Source: Pilatotrama ljubarskyi (lineage: Eukaryota; Basidiomycota; Agaricomycetes; Polyporales; Polyporaceae). Taken from it: 64,000 bases of DNA. The translations under genes were made by a program, and so were the position numbers. Each line of letters starts with the position of its first letter. Position 1 is the stretch's first letter. The notes under the pieces were generated by a model. It ran no database searches, had not been told where the DNA came from, and saw only the letters and a program-made list of their open reading frames with translations. Shown one piece after another: positions 32,770 to 44,753 of the stretch. The stretch covers positions 405,875 through 469,874 of the forward strand of contig MU277670.1 in NCBI GenBank assembly GCA_022385805.1, given 5' to 3'.

Positions 32770-35241
32770 ATGGGTAGAGACCGCTCCCGCTCTGTGACTC
32801 CGGACCGCAGGGATCGTGACCGCTACCGCGATAGGTCCAGGTCTCCGCGCGCAAGGTCGCGCGACAAGGACAGGCGGAAGGACTCTGGCAAGTACAGCGA
32901 TGACGATGACGACCGTGATCGCCGTCACCGCAGTCGACACCGCAGCGAGAGCAAGGATAGGGACCATAAGTCCCACCGGCGGCACAGAGACAGAAGTCAC
33001 AGCTCGGAGCGGAGTAAGAAGAAGTGCGTTGTCGGAAGGTATATCAATGTGACACGACTGCTGACCCTCTACAGGCGAAAACGCGACAAGTCGGAAGACA
33101 GGAAGGCTCGCAAGGCAGAAAAACGTCGTGCAAAGGAGGAGGAGGAAGCTCGAAGAGTTGCCGAGCTAAGCGTATACAGCGCGACTGACAACCCCTTCCA
33201 CGACGTCAACCTCGACCAGCAGTTCCGCTGGCACAAGAAGAACGAGAAGGAGAAGAAACAAGGTCTTTCGCTAGAAGAGGCGCAAAGGCGAGATGCCATC
33301 CGTCGGCAGGAAGCTAAAGAAGAGCTGGAGCGGCTGAACCGGCGGCGCGCTGAGAGGGAGGCGGAACAGAGGTTGCGGGAGGAGGAGGAAATCAGAATGC
33401 ACCGGTTGGCAGAGTCGGCGCAGATGGCTGACTGGCTAGCAAAGGAGGAGGAGTTCCAGCTGGAACAGGAGCGCAACCGGGCGATGATTCGCATCAAGGA
33501 AAAGAGAGCAAAGGCTATCGATTTCCTCGCGCTCAACCTCCGCTACGTCAACCCGGTCAATGATGAAGACGATGAACTCTCTAAGGAGGGACTGGAGATT
33601 GACTTGGACGAGCCATATACTATTGTTGATGTACGCACATGCCTTCTCCATCCCAGACTTGACATTAACCTGTTGCCAGAGTCTCACTCCCCAGCAAGTC
33701 GAGGAGTTGCACGACGACATCGAGAAGTACCTTCGTCTAGAGAAGTCTGAGACAAACCTTGAGTTCTGGACGGTATGGCGGCCCTTTTACCGGTCTTCTA
33801 CTCTGGCTCATGGCATCTGTAGAACATGATGGTGGTCACGAAGGATGCCCTAGAGCGAATCAAGGCCACTCGCAGAATGGGTGCTGCGGCTGCAGCCGCT
33901 GTGGAAGCCGATATCACTGCCCTTCTGCAGGGCAAGTCGTATGAGCACCTCGTCCACCTACAGAAGCAGATCCAAGCCAAACTCGCTAGCGGCGAGCCCA
34001 TCGACACCGACTACTGGGAGAATCTGCTTCAGAAGCTGCTTGTATGGAAGGCAAAGGTAGGTCTCCCGGAGGACTGTCGTAGCCACTATGAGCTCATCTC
34101 GTCGGCAGGCCAAGCTGAGGAGCTTCCATGAAGTCGTGGTTCGCAATCGCCTAGAGCAACTGCGCAAGAGACAGCGAGACGAAGCGCTCCAAGCTCAGGA
34201 GGAACTGTTGGCTGGTGTGGCGAGGTCTGCTCAGAGAGGCGACGGTCGGAATGCCATGCCCGTCGAAGGCGCGGAACAGGAAGCAGCGGAGGAGGTCGAG
34301 CCATACGACCGCTCAATGAGCCCACCCCTGATTGATATCCGGGACATGAAGCACGAGGAACGGCAAATGGACATCGTCACGACCGTCGAGGACCTTCGCT
34401 ACCTCGTATGTGCCCGAATTATCAGCAAATGCCAATATCTGACATTCAGTCCCAGATGCAACAACGGCATAATGTCGCAGGCTCCCGGTTCATTCCCAAG
34501 CCTGTAGAGGCACCTGTGGAAGAACAGGCGGCCGAAGCACCCAGCAATGCGGACCTTGCAGAAGCTTTGTACCGCGCCGAGGCAGAGCGGGAGCTGGATG
34601 AAGAAGAGGAACTCTTCAATGTCGAGGAGACCATTAACCGGACGACAGCTTACAACTGGGAAGACAAGTACCGCCCGCGGAAGCCCAGATACTTCAACCG
34701 TGTGCACACCGGTTACGAGTGGAACAAGTACAACCAGACGCACTATGAGTATGTACAACCATACATCGTTCTATCAACAAGAGGCTGACGTTTTGGCAGC
34801 ACGGATAATCCCCCTCCGAAGGTTGTGCAGGGCTACAAGGTAGGGTGAAATGCGACGAATACTATAAAATGCATGCTAAGCTCCATGCAGTTCAACATCT
34901 TCTATCCCGACCTCATTGACAAGAGCAAGGCGCCCACGTACAAGATTATCAAGGAGCCTGGCAATGACGAAACTGTGCTGCTGTACTTCAGCGCTGGTCC
35001 GCCGTACGAAGACATAGCATTCCGGATCGTTAATCGTGAATGGGAGTTCTCTCACAAGCGGTGTGTTCCTCTACTTGTAGTGGGTCTTGGCAGCATGCTC
35101 AACGAGCCTGCAGAGGGTTCCGAAGCAGCTTCGATAGAGGATGTCTCTCCCTGTGGTTCAACTTCCGTCGGAACGTGAGTGGGCATGGCATATCACGCAT
35201 AGCCGTATCGCTGACAGGCCCTTTAGTTTTACCGCAAGTGA
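32770..35241 (+). CDS. Cactin, spliceosome-associated protein
   Basis: Conserved nuclear factor linked to pre-mRNA splicing (C complex; Cay1 in fission yeast). Starts MGRDRSRSVTP, with an RD/RS-rich arm and long Lys/Glu coiled coils (VAELSVYSATDNPFHDVNLDQQFRWHKK.., about residues 110-230). The Cactin mid-domain follows: IDFLALNLRYVNP, ELHDDIEKYLRLE..NLEFW, HLVHLQKQIQAKLASGEPIDTDYWE. The C-terminal Cactin domain is the best conserved: YNWEDKYRPRKPRYFNRVHTGYEWNKYNQTHYD, YKFNIFYPDLIDKSKAPTY, LYFSAGPPYEDIAFRIVNREWEFSHKRGF and LWFNFRRN-FYRK. The last four codons lie on a tiny exon after an intron at about 35175-35226, ending TGA 35239-35241. About eight introns. Full length, no damage. Confidence 0.95.
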
Positions 35242-35541
35242 TGCGTACTCTCCTATATCTGACCTCTTCCTGTACACTATGTTACCGCTACGCTGTAAGA
35301 GTAGATGTTCAACATCGAGACATGATTAATATTGCCGCTATAAGCGTGCTAAAGCAGCGCAAGCTTGTACCGTATCGGTAGATAGCCGCCGGCCTTGACT
35401 CGATCGCGATTCGCGAGGAAACCAGATCATCTGGATTCTGCTTTGAGCCTCTCATTCTCTCCTCCACTTTCCTCGCGCCGTCGCCTTTTGCTGCTGTCTG
35501 CTTGATCGTCTGGCTTTGTTGGCTAGCAGACTCCCGTTAAC
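35242..35541. other. Intergenic between Cactin and FRS1
   Basis: 300 bp between two genes on the same strand; CT-rich 35440-35525 just before the FRS1 start. Nothing else recognised. Confidence 0.45.
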
Positions 35542-37928
35542 ATGCCTACCGTCGCGTGTGACAAAGAGGAGCTCTGGAAGAGACTCGGGCGCGAATACTG
35601 TATGTCGAGGCGAAGGTGCATGGATTCCTTGCTGATCTCTACTGGACTGAAGCTGCAGAAGAGTTTGATCGTCTGCTCTTTGAGTTCGGCCTTGAGCTTG
35701 ACGAAGACGTGCGTGCTGCGTACCTTTGCGTGTGCGTTCACTCCGAGTCTCACCATCCGCTGTACCCAGACCACTGAGGAGGTTGAGGCATTGAAGAAGA
35801 AGGGACTTCCGGCGGAGCGTCCGGTGCGTCTGGCATTCCCCTTGCATTTACACATCGTCTAATGGCGTGTCATTACTGCAGCAACTGAAGATCGAGGTGC
35901 CGGCGAACAGGCCAGCGGTACATCTGCGGACGTCTCAGGCGAGTTACTAACGGTCCCCTTACAGATATGACCTCCTTTGTATCGAAGGCATTTCTCGCGC
36001 CCTGCGCGTCTTCCTTGAGCTCGACAAGCCTCCTGTATACAAGCTCGTATATCCCAAGGGCGGAGAGGATGCTCTCTTGACCACGACGATTGAGCCAGAG
36101 GTGCGGGCAGGCTTTCGAATCAGTCACCCGGATCGCTGTTGACACTGGCTATAAACTCAGACAAAGCAAATACGCCCCTACTTCGCTTGCGCAGTACTGC
36201 GCAACGTCAAGTTCACCGAGCGGTCGTACGAGTCTTTCATTGACCTGCAGGACAAGTTGCACCAGAATATCTGCAGACGGCGGCAGTTCGTCGCCATTGG
36301 TACGCATGATCTCGACACCATCCAGGCTCCTTTCAGGTATCGAGCGCGACCCCCGAAGGACATCAAGTTCAAACCGCTAGGAAAGTCGCAGGAGTACACG
36401 GCGGAGGAGCTCATGACAGTATATGAGGTGCGTCTCAGCTCTCGATGTTTTGACGGGTGAAGTTCCAACTTCTTTGCAGTCAGAAAAGCACCTTGCGCGT
36501 TATTTGCCCATTATCCGCGACTCCCCAGTATATCCCATCATCTACGACAAAAACGACGTCGTTCTGTCCATGCCCCCGATTATCAACTCTGAGCATAGCA
36601 AAATCACGCTCAACACGCGGAACATCTTCATTGATGTCACTGCGACGGACGAGACCAAGCTCAACATCGTTACGAACATCATCGCGACGATGTTCTCCGA
36701 ATACAGCGAGGAGCCTTACACGTACGTACAGGGATGATAATCCTAGTAGTCCTCACTGACATTGGTTACCAACTCCAGGATCGAGCCGTGCAGGGTGATT
36801 TACCCCGACGGCACCACTCGCATTACGCCCGACCTTAAGTACCGGACGGCCTCGGCACATGCGTCGTACGTAAACTCATGTACAGGTCTCGAACTGGATG
36901 CGCCTCAGGTGGCCAAGCTACTCGAGCGCATGACGCTCTCCGCTTCGGTCTCCCCGAATGACGCGGACGAGGTCATCGTCCAAATCCCGCCTACACGGCC
37001 AGACATCCTACACGAGTGCGACCTGATGGAGGACGCTGCGATCGCGTACGGCTTCAATAAGCTGCCCGATGCGTTCCCCACAACGAGCACGGTCGCGCAG
37101 CCGCTGGCGATCAGCAAGCTGAGCGACATCGTTCGCCTGGAGTGGGGGCTGTCAGGCTGGGTCGAGGCCCTTCCGCTCATCCTGGTACGTTGACGGCCCG
37201 CGTATTGATGATCATGCTCTCATTCAGCCCGTGCGGCATTGATGACAGTGCTCGCACGAAGAGAACTTCGAGTGGCTGAACCGGAAAGACGACGGCAAGA
37301 CCGCGGTGCGGATCGCGAACCCGAAGACGCTCGAGTTCCAGGTCGTGCGCACGTCGCTCCTGCAGGGCCTGCTCAAGACGATCCGCGAGAACCGCTCGCA
37401 CCCGCTCCCGATCCGCGTGTTCGAGAGCGCGGACGTCGTGTTCAAGGACCCCTCGCTCGAGCGCCAGGCGCGCAACGTCCGCCACGCCGCCGCGGTGTGG
37501 TGCAACAAGACCGCCGGGTTCGAGGTCGTCCACGGCCTCCTCGACCGCATCATGCTCATGCTTGAGGTCCCGCGCATTGCGAGCGACGACATCAAGGCAC
37601 CGACAGGGTATTACATCAAGGAGCGGGATGGTGCGTGCACTCCGAAAGACCCCATGCGCATGGACGTTGATCGACCTGTGTAGATCCGACCTTCTTCCCC
37701 GGACGTGCCGCGACGATCTACTACCGCCCGCCAAAGGGCTCCAGCGGCCTGTCGGTGTTCAAGCGCACGCTCAAGGCTGCGCTGAACAACCCCGACGACC
37801 TCGAGGTCGGCGTGCTCGGCATCCTCCATCCGTCCGTGCTCGAAAAGTTCGAGATCTCGTACCCGTGCTCAGCCGTCGAGTTCACGCTCGAGCCGTTCAA
37901 GAAGGAGCTGCAGACCGTGTGGACGTAA
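35542..37928 (+). CDS. FRS1: Phenylalanine-tRNA ligase beta subunit, cytosolic
   Basis: Beta chain of the heterotetrameric cytosolic PheRS that charges tRNA-Phe; it carries the B3/B4 editing domain and tRNA-binding parts. Starts [19 protein letters not shown], joined over a 51-nt intron to [19 protein letters not shown]. Then [26 protein letters not shown] (B1), [61 protein letters not shown] (B3/B4), [32 protein letters not shown] (B5), [26 protein letters not shown] and the C-terminal [31 protein letters not shown]. The eukaryotic/archaeal layout, without the bacterial N-terminal EMAP-like and C-terminal FDX domains, shows the cytosolic enzyme. About ten introns. Stop TAA 37926-37928. Its partner FRS2 is at 52365-54483. 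Confidence 0.95.
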
Positions 37929-38316
37929 GATATCCCGCCCCGCGAGTCAATAGAGGGTCTAGAAAGGAAGAATAAGGGGCAGAAGTCGTTACACGTGTAC
38001 CTTCCTTGTCGAATGAATTGTGTGCTCTATCTCTATCCCATCCGCCTGACGGTCAGGCTGCTGCTCCCCCGGCTGCTTAAAAATGCGATGGGGCGATCTA
38101 GTACACGGAAATGTAGATTACAACGAACGGGATAGACCCAAGCAGCTACGGGCAGCTCAGCCACAGTGGTAGTAGTAGTATGCAGCATGACGAAGGGAGG
38201 GATATCCAAACCGAGCGCGTCCAAGATCGAATAAGTGAGTTGAGCACTCCCCCGCCGCCCCGAAGGAGCAGAACGTATAGAAGATCACACAGCGCCTCCG
38301 CCCCCGTAGGATGTCT
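37929..38316. other. Intergenic between convergent FRS1 and BSD2
   Basis: Shared 3' flank; includes a short trinucleotide-like run GTAGTAGTAGTA at about 38167-38180. No gene recognised. Confidence 0.5.
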
Positions 38317-39981
38317 TTATAGCAGTCCGGCGGATCGCAAGTCCTGGTGCAACCGCGCCTCGTCCGCATACGCGCGCGCGATGCGCTCGTTGCGTTCTGG
38401 ATTGGTCGGGTCGAGCGGGAGGACGTACGAGTTGCGCGCGCGCGAGTCGTCCTCGTCGTCGTCCGCGCCGCCGTGCGCCCCGCGGTGCTCCGCACCGGGG
38501 AAGCCGAGCCCCGCACGGAGGAGCGAGCCATCCGAGAGGCCCTGGAGGCCGAACGCACGCTCGATCGAGGAGAGGATCGCGGCGGAGCGGGCTTGCTCCT
38601 CGGGCGTCGCGGGGGCGGGAGACTCACCCTGGGAAGAGAGGATGCCGCGCTCCCAGCGCTTGACGCGCCAGAAGCCGAGGATGGAGGTGAGGAGGATGAA
38701 CCACCCTGCGTAGACTGTCAGCCTGAGCTAGCACGAAGGTGACAAGAGAGGCTTACCGATGGTCATGAGCAAGAACGAGAGCCATTCTGTGGTCGCATCT
38801 CCGGCCATGACACTCTCGGATACGGTAGTGTCTACTGTAGGTGTGGGAGCAGTCGCCGTGAGGTTGAGGTTGCTGTAGTACGCCTCCGCCTCCGCGGCGG
38901 TGCCAAACGTCGGTCGGGGCTCGTCCGGTTTCCACCCGCCCCATACGTCCTGCTCCGTCGGGCCCCCTCCATACGCGTCCCTCCCGCGCAGCGCAAAGCC
39001 GTACTGGATGAGGGTAACGCCCAGGCCCGCGCGCGAGCCGAGCTTCGCGGCGTGCGTCGTGTGCAGGAGGTACGTGAGCAGGAAGCCGACGAACTGGAAC
39101 GAGATCGAGACGAGCATGTTCCAGAGGAAGGAGAAGAGGCTGCCCGTGGGGAGCGAGTCGATGACGACGTCGCCCGGGGTGTTCGAGGCCGACGGCGCGT
39201 GGATCGTCGTCTCCCAGTACGGCGGCACGGCGTCCGCCTGCGCCTGCGCATACGAGGGCGGCACCTCCTTCTGCACCTCCTCAGGCACGATGAACACCTC
39301 GTCGCCTGCAAAACGTACGAATATACCAGAGACAGACACACAAGCACGCACGCTCACATCAGTTCTGCTTGACAAGGTTCACGCAGGACGTTGATACTGA
39401 TACGCACCTTCCTGTATCCTGATCCCCCTCGACGGCTTCGCCGTCACATTAGCAAATACGCCGTCGTTGGCGGTCCCGCCTCCGATAGGCCCATGCGGCC
39501 GCTCGGGCTCCGCCAAGCCAAACCTCTGCACGTAGTGGCTCGGCAGGACCGCCTGCGCCGTCCGCCTGAACCAGCCTGCGCCCCTCGTCGACGACGACGA
39601 CGATGTTGCGTCCGTCCGGAGCTGCGAGAGCGGCGGCACGTACCCGTTGGTGTTCCCGAATTCGTTCGGGAGGGCACGCGCGGACGGCCCAGGTGGGGAG
39701 CCGGGTGGAGGGCGGATGTAGTCGAAGTCGACGTTCTCGAAGTCGTACCCCCCTTGTACTGGGGCGTTTCGCTGATCGTTAGGATGTGAGGAGGAGTCAT
39801 GCAGGTTGGAGGGGTGCGAGTCGGGCTCGGTGTTGGGGAGAGACTGGTAGCCGTTGCGGGCGGTCACTGGCTGGTGGTGGTGGTCATCATCGTCGTCCGA
39901 GTCGTCGAATGCGGCCTCCATCTCGTTGATCGCATCTGGGTCCGCGTGTGGGTTTGGAAGAGGGGCATATCGTGCGGGCAT
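38317..39981 (-). CDS. BSD2: Bsd2/Ndfip-like membrane adaptor of Rsp5-type ubiquitin ligases
   Basis: Golgi/endosome membrane protein that recruits the HECT ligase Rsp5 to transporters such as metal carriers. Begins MPARYAPLPNPHADPDAINEME with an acidic D-run and His cluster. The soluble part has PPSYAQAQ, a PPxY motif for WW domains (about 39270). Then the three-helix DUF2370 core: LFSFLWNMLVSISFQFVGFLLTYLLHTTHAAKLGSRAGLGVTLIQYGFALRG (two helices) and WLSFLLMTIVYAGWFILLTSILGFWRVKRWE (third, split by an intron at about 38717-38757). The C-terminal exon, Ala/Arg/Asp-rich, ends DLRSAGLL. Three exons. Start ATG 39981, stop 38317-38319. Length about 490 residues, longer than yeast Bsd2 owing to linkers. 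Substrate choice cannot be read from the sequence. Confidence 0.88.
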
Positions 39982-40751
39982 AAGGAAAGAATAAAACTAG
40001 GGAGAATAGCAGGTGTGGGGAGGAGGGAGTGAGAGTCGTTGTAGGCGACAGGGAGTGTGGAGGAGCACAGCAGCAAATAGACGCCCTGATTACGGGCTCC
40101 CTGCCATATCCGGACACCCGACTCTGCCCATCAGCCAACCAGAGCGCATGAAGTTGTTTATCCATATGTACGTTGTGGCGATAGGCGGAGAGCAGGGCTG
40201 CCTCCCATTGGCCAGAGCCTATGTAGATGTCGTTGTACTATCGCACGTCGTGCTCATCGACATCTGCCGCCACTCTCGCTTGTTTGACTCACGGCCCTTG
40301 CGACTTGACTAGCTTGACTATCGGCGCAGACACACGCAGCACGTTCGATCCAACGAAGTCGCTAATTATATGTGCACTGCATGGTAGTGCGATACAAGCA
40401 ACGGATAGAACGCGGCCGCCACTACGCCCTTTCTCTACCGGACATCCTCCTCTCTGCGTCTGGGGGAACCGGGTTCGACACCATAAGATGCCATCCATAA
40501 ACGAGCAACTTCTTCAACTCCGGCTGGCGGGGTGGCCCGAAGAGCTCTTCTCATGGCTCTCCGGGCGCTCCGTCGCCTTCTGGGAGTGGCGGAGCGGACG
40601 GGCGCGCTGCGCACAATCGAGGCTCGTCGCGCTCGACCGAGACAGGAACGGGGTATAGGTCCGGGTCCACATGCGATACCGTCTGCCGGAGGCCGTGTCA
40701 GCTATCATCCCGACCGGACGTTGCATCGCATGCCAGGTACGTACCAGCAGA
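39982..40751. other. Intergenic upstream of BSD2
   Basis: No gene recognised. Minus-strand open frame 40514-40885 overlaps the next gene in another frame and has no domain; probably chance. Confidence 0.4.
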
Positions 40752-41318
40752 CTAACGCATGTATAGGTCAGCCTGGTGCGCGTTGCGAACCAGGCGCTGC
40801 ACCCGCTGGCAGCTCTCCATCCGCGCGTCCATGAGCTCCGAGAACATCTCGAGGAGCCGGGCGGCGGGCTCGGTCGGTGGTGCACGCAATGGACGACGCT
40901 TCCGCTGGTGAATGGAGATGCCGTCGAGCTTGAGACGCATCATGTTCTTGCGCCGCATCCAGCGGTTGTGCTGTGCAGCTGAGCGGGACGGCGGTGGTGG
41001 GAGGGTGGCGTCGGTCTCCATCTTCACGACGGGTGCCTCTACAGCGGTTGCGTCGGAGGCAGTCGATGGTGCGGGAGAAGGTGCGGATTGAGATGAGGAG
41101 GATGGCGAGGGTGCGTCGGTTGCGGAGGGGGCATCGATGCCTTTGGTGAGTGCGAGCTCGAGTGCTGCGCGGGTGTGGTGTACCCAGTACCGCTCTTGCT
41201 GATAGAACTGCTCGAGGGACTCGAGGAGGGCCGTGGCGGGGTGAGCTACCTGGAGACTGGTAGGGGACTGGGGAGGGGTGGGGAGGCCGTTGTCTGGAGA
41301 GGGGGAGCGATACTTCAT
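40752..41318 (-). CDS. Uncharacterised protein, Ser/Pro-rich with basic C-terminal helix
   Basis: I do not recognise the family. The frame reads MKYRSPSPDNGLPTPPQSP, then LLESLEQFYQQERYWVHHTRAALELALTKG (predicted helix), a Ser/Ala/Pro linker, and a C-terminal block WMRRKNMMRLKLDGISIHQRKRRPLRAPPTEPAARLLEMFSELMDARMESCQRVQRLV that is basic then amphipathic and looks like a folded or binding region. About 188 residues from the Met at 41318. The same frame stays open upstream to a Met at 41747, but that part is compositionally biased. An additional 3' exon is possible because the terminal residues QADLYMR look like read-through into an intron. Divergent from EMC10. SP/TP sites in the N-terminus suggest phosphorylation. 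Confidence 0.6.
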   Translation of the reverse strand: MKYRSPSPDNGLPTPPQSPTSLQVAHPATALLESLEQFYQQERYWVHHTRAALELALTKGIDAPSATDAPSPSSSSQSAPSPAPSTASDATAVEAPVVKMETDATLPPPPSRSAAQHNRWMRRKNMMRLKLDGISIHQRKRRPLRAPPTEPAARLLEMFSELMDARMESCQRVQRLVRNAHQADLYMR

Positions 41319-41895
41319 GTTGGACAGAGGGCTGGAAGGGGGCGGAGAGAGGGGGGCGTTGATAGTGGGGAGGGAGTGGGAGTCGGGGTTGGCTGTCGGG
41401 CATTTTATGAGGGGGAGAGGACGAGTCTCGACTGTCTCGAGAACGACCGCACGGGAGCTTGGGCGAACGTCCAGACCAATACCGTTCCAGACCAGGGGCT
41501 GCGAGCCAATGGGAGCACTCGATCCCATTGGCCAATCACGGCCTGATCTCGCTGCTGATTGGCTGCTCGCAGCAGCGATGTTTCCTGCGCGGTGCAGACG
41601 ACTCCATCGAGACGAGCAACGAGCAGCAGAGCGAGCAGGGCCGGATGCGAGACGGAGGAGAAGACGAGGAGAGAGAGGCGGACGCAAGAGAGAGCGCGAG
41701 GCGAGGACAGGACGTGTCCGCGTGAGCGAGTGCTGCTGTGACGACATGCCTCTCCCAGTGTCCGCGCTTCGTCAGCCTGCCTATTCCTGGCCCGTGGACC
41801 CCGATCCCGCCCCTCGTCCAATCGCGTCCTCCCACAGGCGTCTAATCGACCCCTCCTGCATGCTGCATTCTGATTCGCTCCGAGCAGCAGCCACG
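41319..41895. promoter_or_regulatory. Region between the uncharacterised gene and EMC10
   Basis: 577 bp between divergent starts. A near-repeat of CCCATTGGCCAATCA-type sequence occurs: the CCAAT-box core ATTGG/CCAAT is found at about 41508-41536 on both strands, consistent with CCAAT-binding (HAP) complex sites. Otherwise nothing recognised. Confidence 0.45.
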
Positions 41896-43057
41896 ATGTT
41901 CTCCCCCCTCCCTCTCCTCCTCCTCCTCCTCCCAGCCCTCCTCCTCCTCGCTCAGGCTGCCCCACAGCTCCGTCTCAAACACAGGATATTCCATCCCTCC
42001 CTCCCCGCCGCCCCCTTCGACGACCGCGCCACTCTCCTCCTCTCTGGCTCTGGGCCCTCCGCCGAAGCCCGTCTCGTCCCCTCCGAGACTCTTGCAGATG
42101 ATCTCCTCGTATATACCCGCGCAGCCGAGGGCCTCAAGGACGCGCTATACCAGGTCGCCCTAGAGCACCCAGCCGACACTCAGCAGTCCCAGTGGGCCAT
42201 TTCCTCCGTCCTTGCCGTGAGCTATTTTCCTCTAGGCTTCCCCCACCTCCACGACCGCGGGCCCTCTGGACGCGGGCCGCGCCGACCCGCCCGACCCGCG
42301 TCCCATCTCAGGCTGACATGCCCCACCGTCTGGTTCCCGCTCTGCAGCGTTCTCGCAGTGCTGTGATCAATCGAGATATTGACTGACTTATCATACCCTT
42401 CTCGCCCCGCCCAGTGCCACCTGCCGTACAGCACCTCCGAGTCCTTCACGATCCACCTCGACCAGAACGGCGACCCGTTCAGCCTCGACTACTTCGTCGG
42501 GCCTGTGCCACACAACGGCGCCTGCCCCAAGAGAGGCCGCAAGGCCGCCGCCGAGGCGGGCCCAGTCGACTTCAAGCCCATCGCCAACACGACCGTCCTG
42601 CTTCGATCCCCGAGCTTCCCGCCGCTGTACGTCTATCTCCTGTACAATCTGCCGTCGCCCCCCTTTCTATTCTATCCGTCGACGTGAACGTCGCTACCGC
42701 GTATGGCGTCAGCTATTCATTCGACCTTCGACGCGACGTGATAGAGCTGATGACGGTGGCTGATCATCTCTCTGCGCTTCCCACATGCAGCCCGCAGCTC
42801 CGTGTACCGCCCCCTGTAACCGCCGAAGGCAAGCCCGTCGAGCAACCCAGAGAAAAGTCGTTCCTGGAGAAGTACTGGATGTACATCGCCATCGCCCTCG
42901 TAGCCCTCAGTACGTGCCCACCTTGGTGTCCGCGCTCTCAGGACAATCGCTTAGTATTGCCGCGCGGCCGGCGCGTACAGCTCTCGCACCGGCGCCGGCT
43001 GAAGAGGAGGCGGCGGGCGGCCGCGGGCAAGGTTCAGGGGGTGCTGCTCGCCGGTAG
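41896..43057 (+). CDS. EMC10: ER membrane protein complex subunit 10
   Basis: Lumenal/membrane subunit of the EMC insertase. Starts with a clear signal peptide (MFSPLPLLLLLLPALLLLAQAAP), followed by a beta-rich lumenal domain (DDRATLLLSGSGPSAEARLVP; LALE-type helix LKDALYQVALEH). After an intron comes CHLPYSTSESFTIHLDQNGDPFSLDYFVGP, the Cys-containing block common to EMC10, and then TTVLLRSPSFPP. After another intron the C-terminal signature EKSFLEKYWMYIAIALVALM-like precedes a Gly/Ala-rich cytosolic end. For the last intron, the acceptor after GTACAG (about 42978) gives APAPAEEEAAGGRGQGSGGAARR, ending TAG at 43055-43057, which fits the Gly-rich EMC10 ending. The earlier acceptor gives an Arg-rich end at 43073 that does not. 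Confidence 0.88.
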
Positions 43058-44753
43058 CTTGCGAGCCGCGTAATGGGACGGACCAGGACGTCCCTGGTGA
43101 GCTCACGACCTCGGACCAAGGGCCGCCGTCTACTCGCCGGCCCTCGACGAGCACCCTATATGCCTATATGCGTACGTGCGTGTGTATGTACAGGACGTGC
43201 CGCAGGTGCCTCCGGAGCGTGCGCAGGCCAAATGAATATGGACGATGTCGATCGGAGGCTGTATCGGGGTGTCGCGAACGGAGCTGGAGTCGTCCAGGCC
43301 GGCCTCGCATTGGCTCGCGCGCGTCGCGTGTGTCCGTATGCGACATGTTTGGTGTTCTCACTCGCTTCGGCCGACGAAACTTCAAGGGGACACGCTGCAA
43401 GACAGACCAAACAGGATGCACGGCGCGTGCGCAGCGTTGCATCTGGTCCGGAGGGCTGCTTTCCAACTCGCTGGATTCGCCGCTGAGGCGAGGAGCAACC
43501 AGACCGGCCGAAGAAGGAGCTGCAGAACGTTCGGCCTGCGCCTCATTCGCTCTGGACCTCGGGCGCACGCGCACGGTTTACATGTCTCCATGGCCAGTCT
43601 TCCGCCCGGACGGGATCCCGAGTCGCGTGTCCTTGGCCCCCTGTGCGTTCCGGGTCATCGCAGCCCCGGGGCCCGTTGACGCTTTTGGCCGCTTTGGGGG
43701 ACATTTGCTTCCCGACATTCCTCGGATTCGCTCAGTACAGTAAGTATGCGTGCCAGATACACTCTGCGGCGTACGACCGGGGCACACCTGGGTCGACTCT
43801 GGGTGGGTGGGAGGAGTTGCTGGGGCGCGCAGCCGCTAGTTTGTCAGGGACGGCATTCTCTGTTCGTTTTTTGCGCTGTGCCTGCGCGTTCCCGTGGACC
43901 GAAGCGCTTCTGTGATTGGCTGGTGCAGCCTGGACCGCTGCGACGGGCGTCTAGCTTTCGCGACATAGAGACGGCAGCATTTCAAGGACTCTGAGCGATT
44001 CGTCTGGCGTGCCGTGTCGTTGTCTAGCGTGGTCTCCGCCGCCGTCGACGTCCATTGCACTTTGAGCTTGTTGCCCGCGTGCACATGCATATGCAGCCGA
44101 TAGTGGGACGTGTTCTAGCTCGCCGCGGGTGCAGGCTCTGCGCGCGAGCGTCGTCTCGACTGCCATCGAATGCCACCGCCAGTATTAGTGAGCTTCGAGT
44201 CCAAGGCTCGCCGACATCTGATGTCAAACGCACGTATACGAGCATCTTTCGCTGGAGCCTCACACGGCAGAGAAAACTATACATCTCGTTGGATGCGGTC
44301 GAGAAGTCGCGTGCGCGTCTGAACGGCCGTCAGAGATGGTTCGGATTGGCTGATGCGGCGGAAGACCTAAGGACAGGTGTAAGGAGTCCGAGGATGATGA
44401 TGATGATGGATGGCAGCTTCAGTCGTGGGAAATTACAAAACAATCCGTCCAGATATTGTATAATGTAATCGACCAGCGACGCAGGAATCCAATGTAGATG
44501 AACCTGACGTGCTCTACTTATAAATAAATAAACCCATCTTTGCCACTAGCGCGAACTGAGGCGCAGAGGGGGCGGGTACGAGGGATATGTGCGGGGTGGT
44601 TCCCAACGGGGCAGTCCCACCGCTAGCCGCTAACTAGCAACCGCAAAGCCGGTGAGCACGTGGACAGGTTCGCTATCGGTGCAACACAGCAACACATACC
44701 TCGCACCAGAAGGGCGGAGCGCGACAAGCATCCTGCTTGGCATATTCCAAAGG
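43058..44753. other. Gene-poor interval
   Basis: About 1.7 kb in which I recognise no gene. Overlapping open frames on + (43168-43743, 43245-43679) and - (43164-43574) are Arg/Cys-rich and without motifs. An AT-rich patch with short TAAATAAATAAA runs lies at 44510-44535. Repeated ATG in GATGATGATGATGATGG at 44393-44409 is a small microsatellite. Confidence 0.45.

Noticed and set aside
42962..43073. Alternative Arg-rich ending of EMC10 using the acceptor at about 42955
   Set aside because: The downstream acceptor (after GTACAG) gives the Gly/Ala-rich end expected for EMC10; the other frame is unlike the family.
43164..43743. Overlapping open frames on both strands
   Set aside because: Cys/Arg-rich with no recognisable domain; both strands open simultaneously, as expected by chance.
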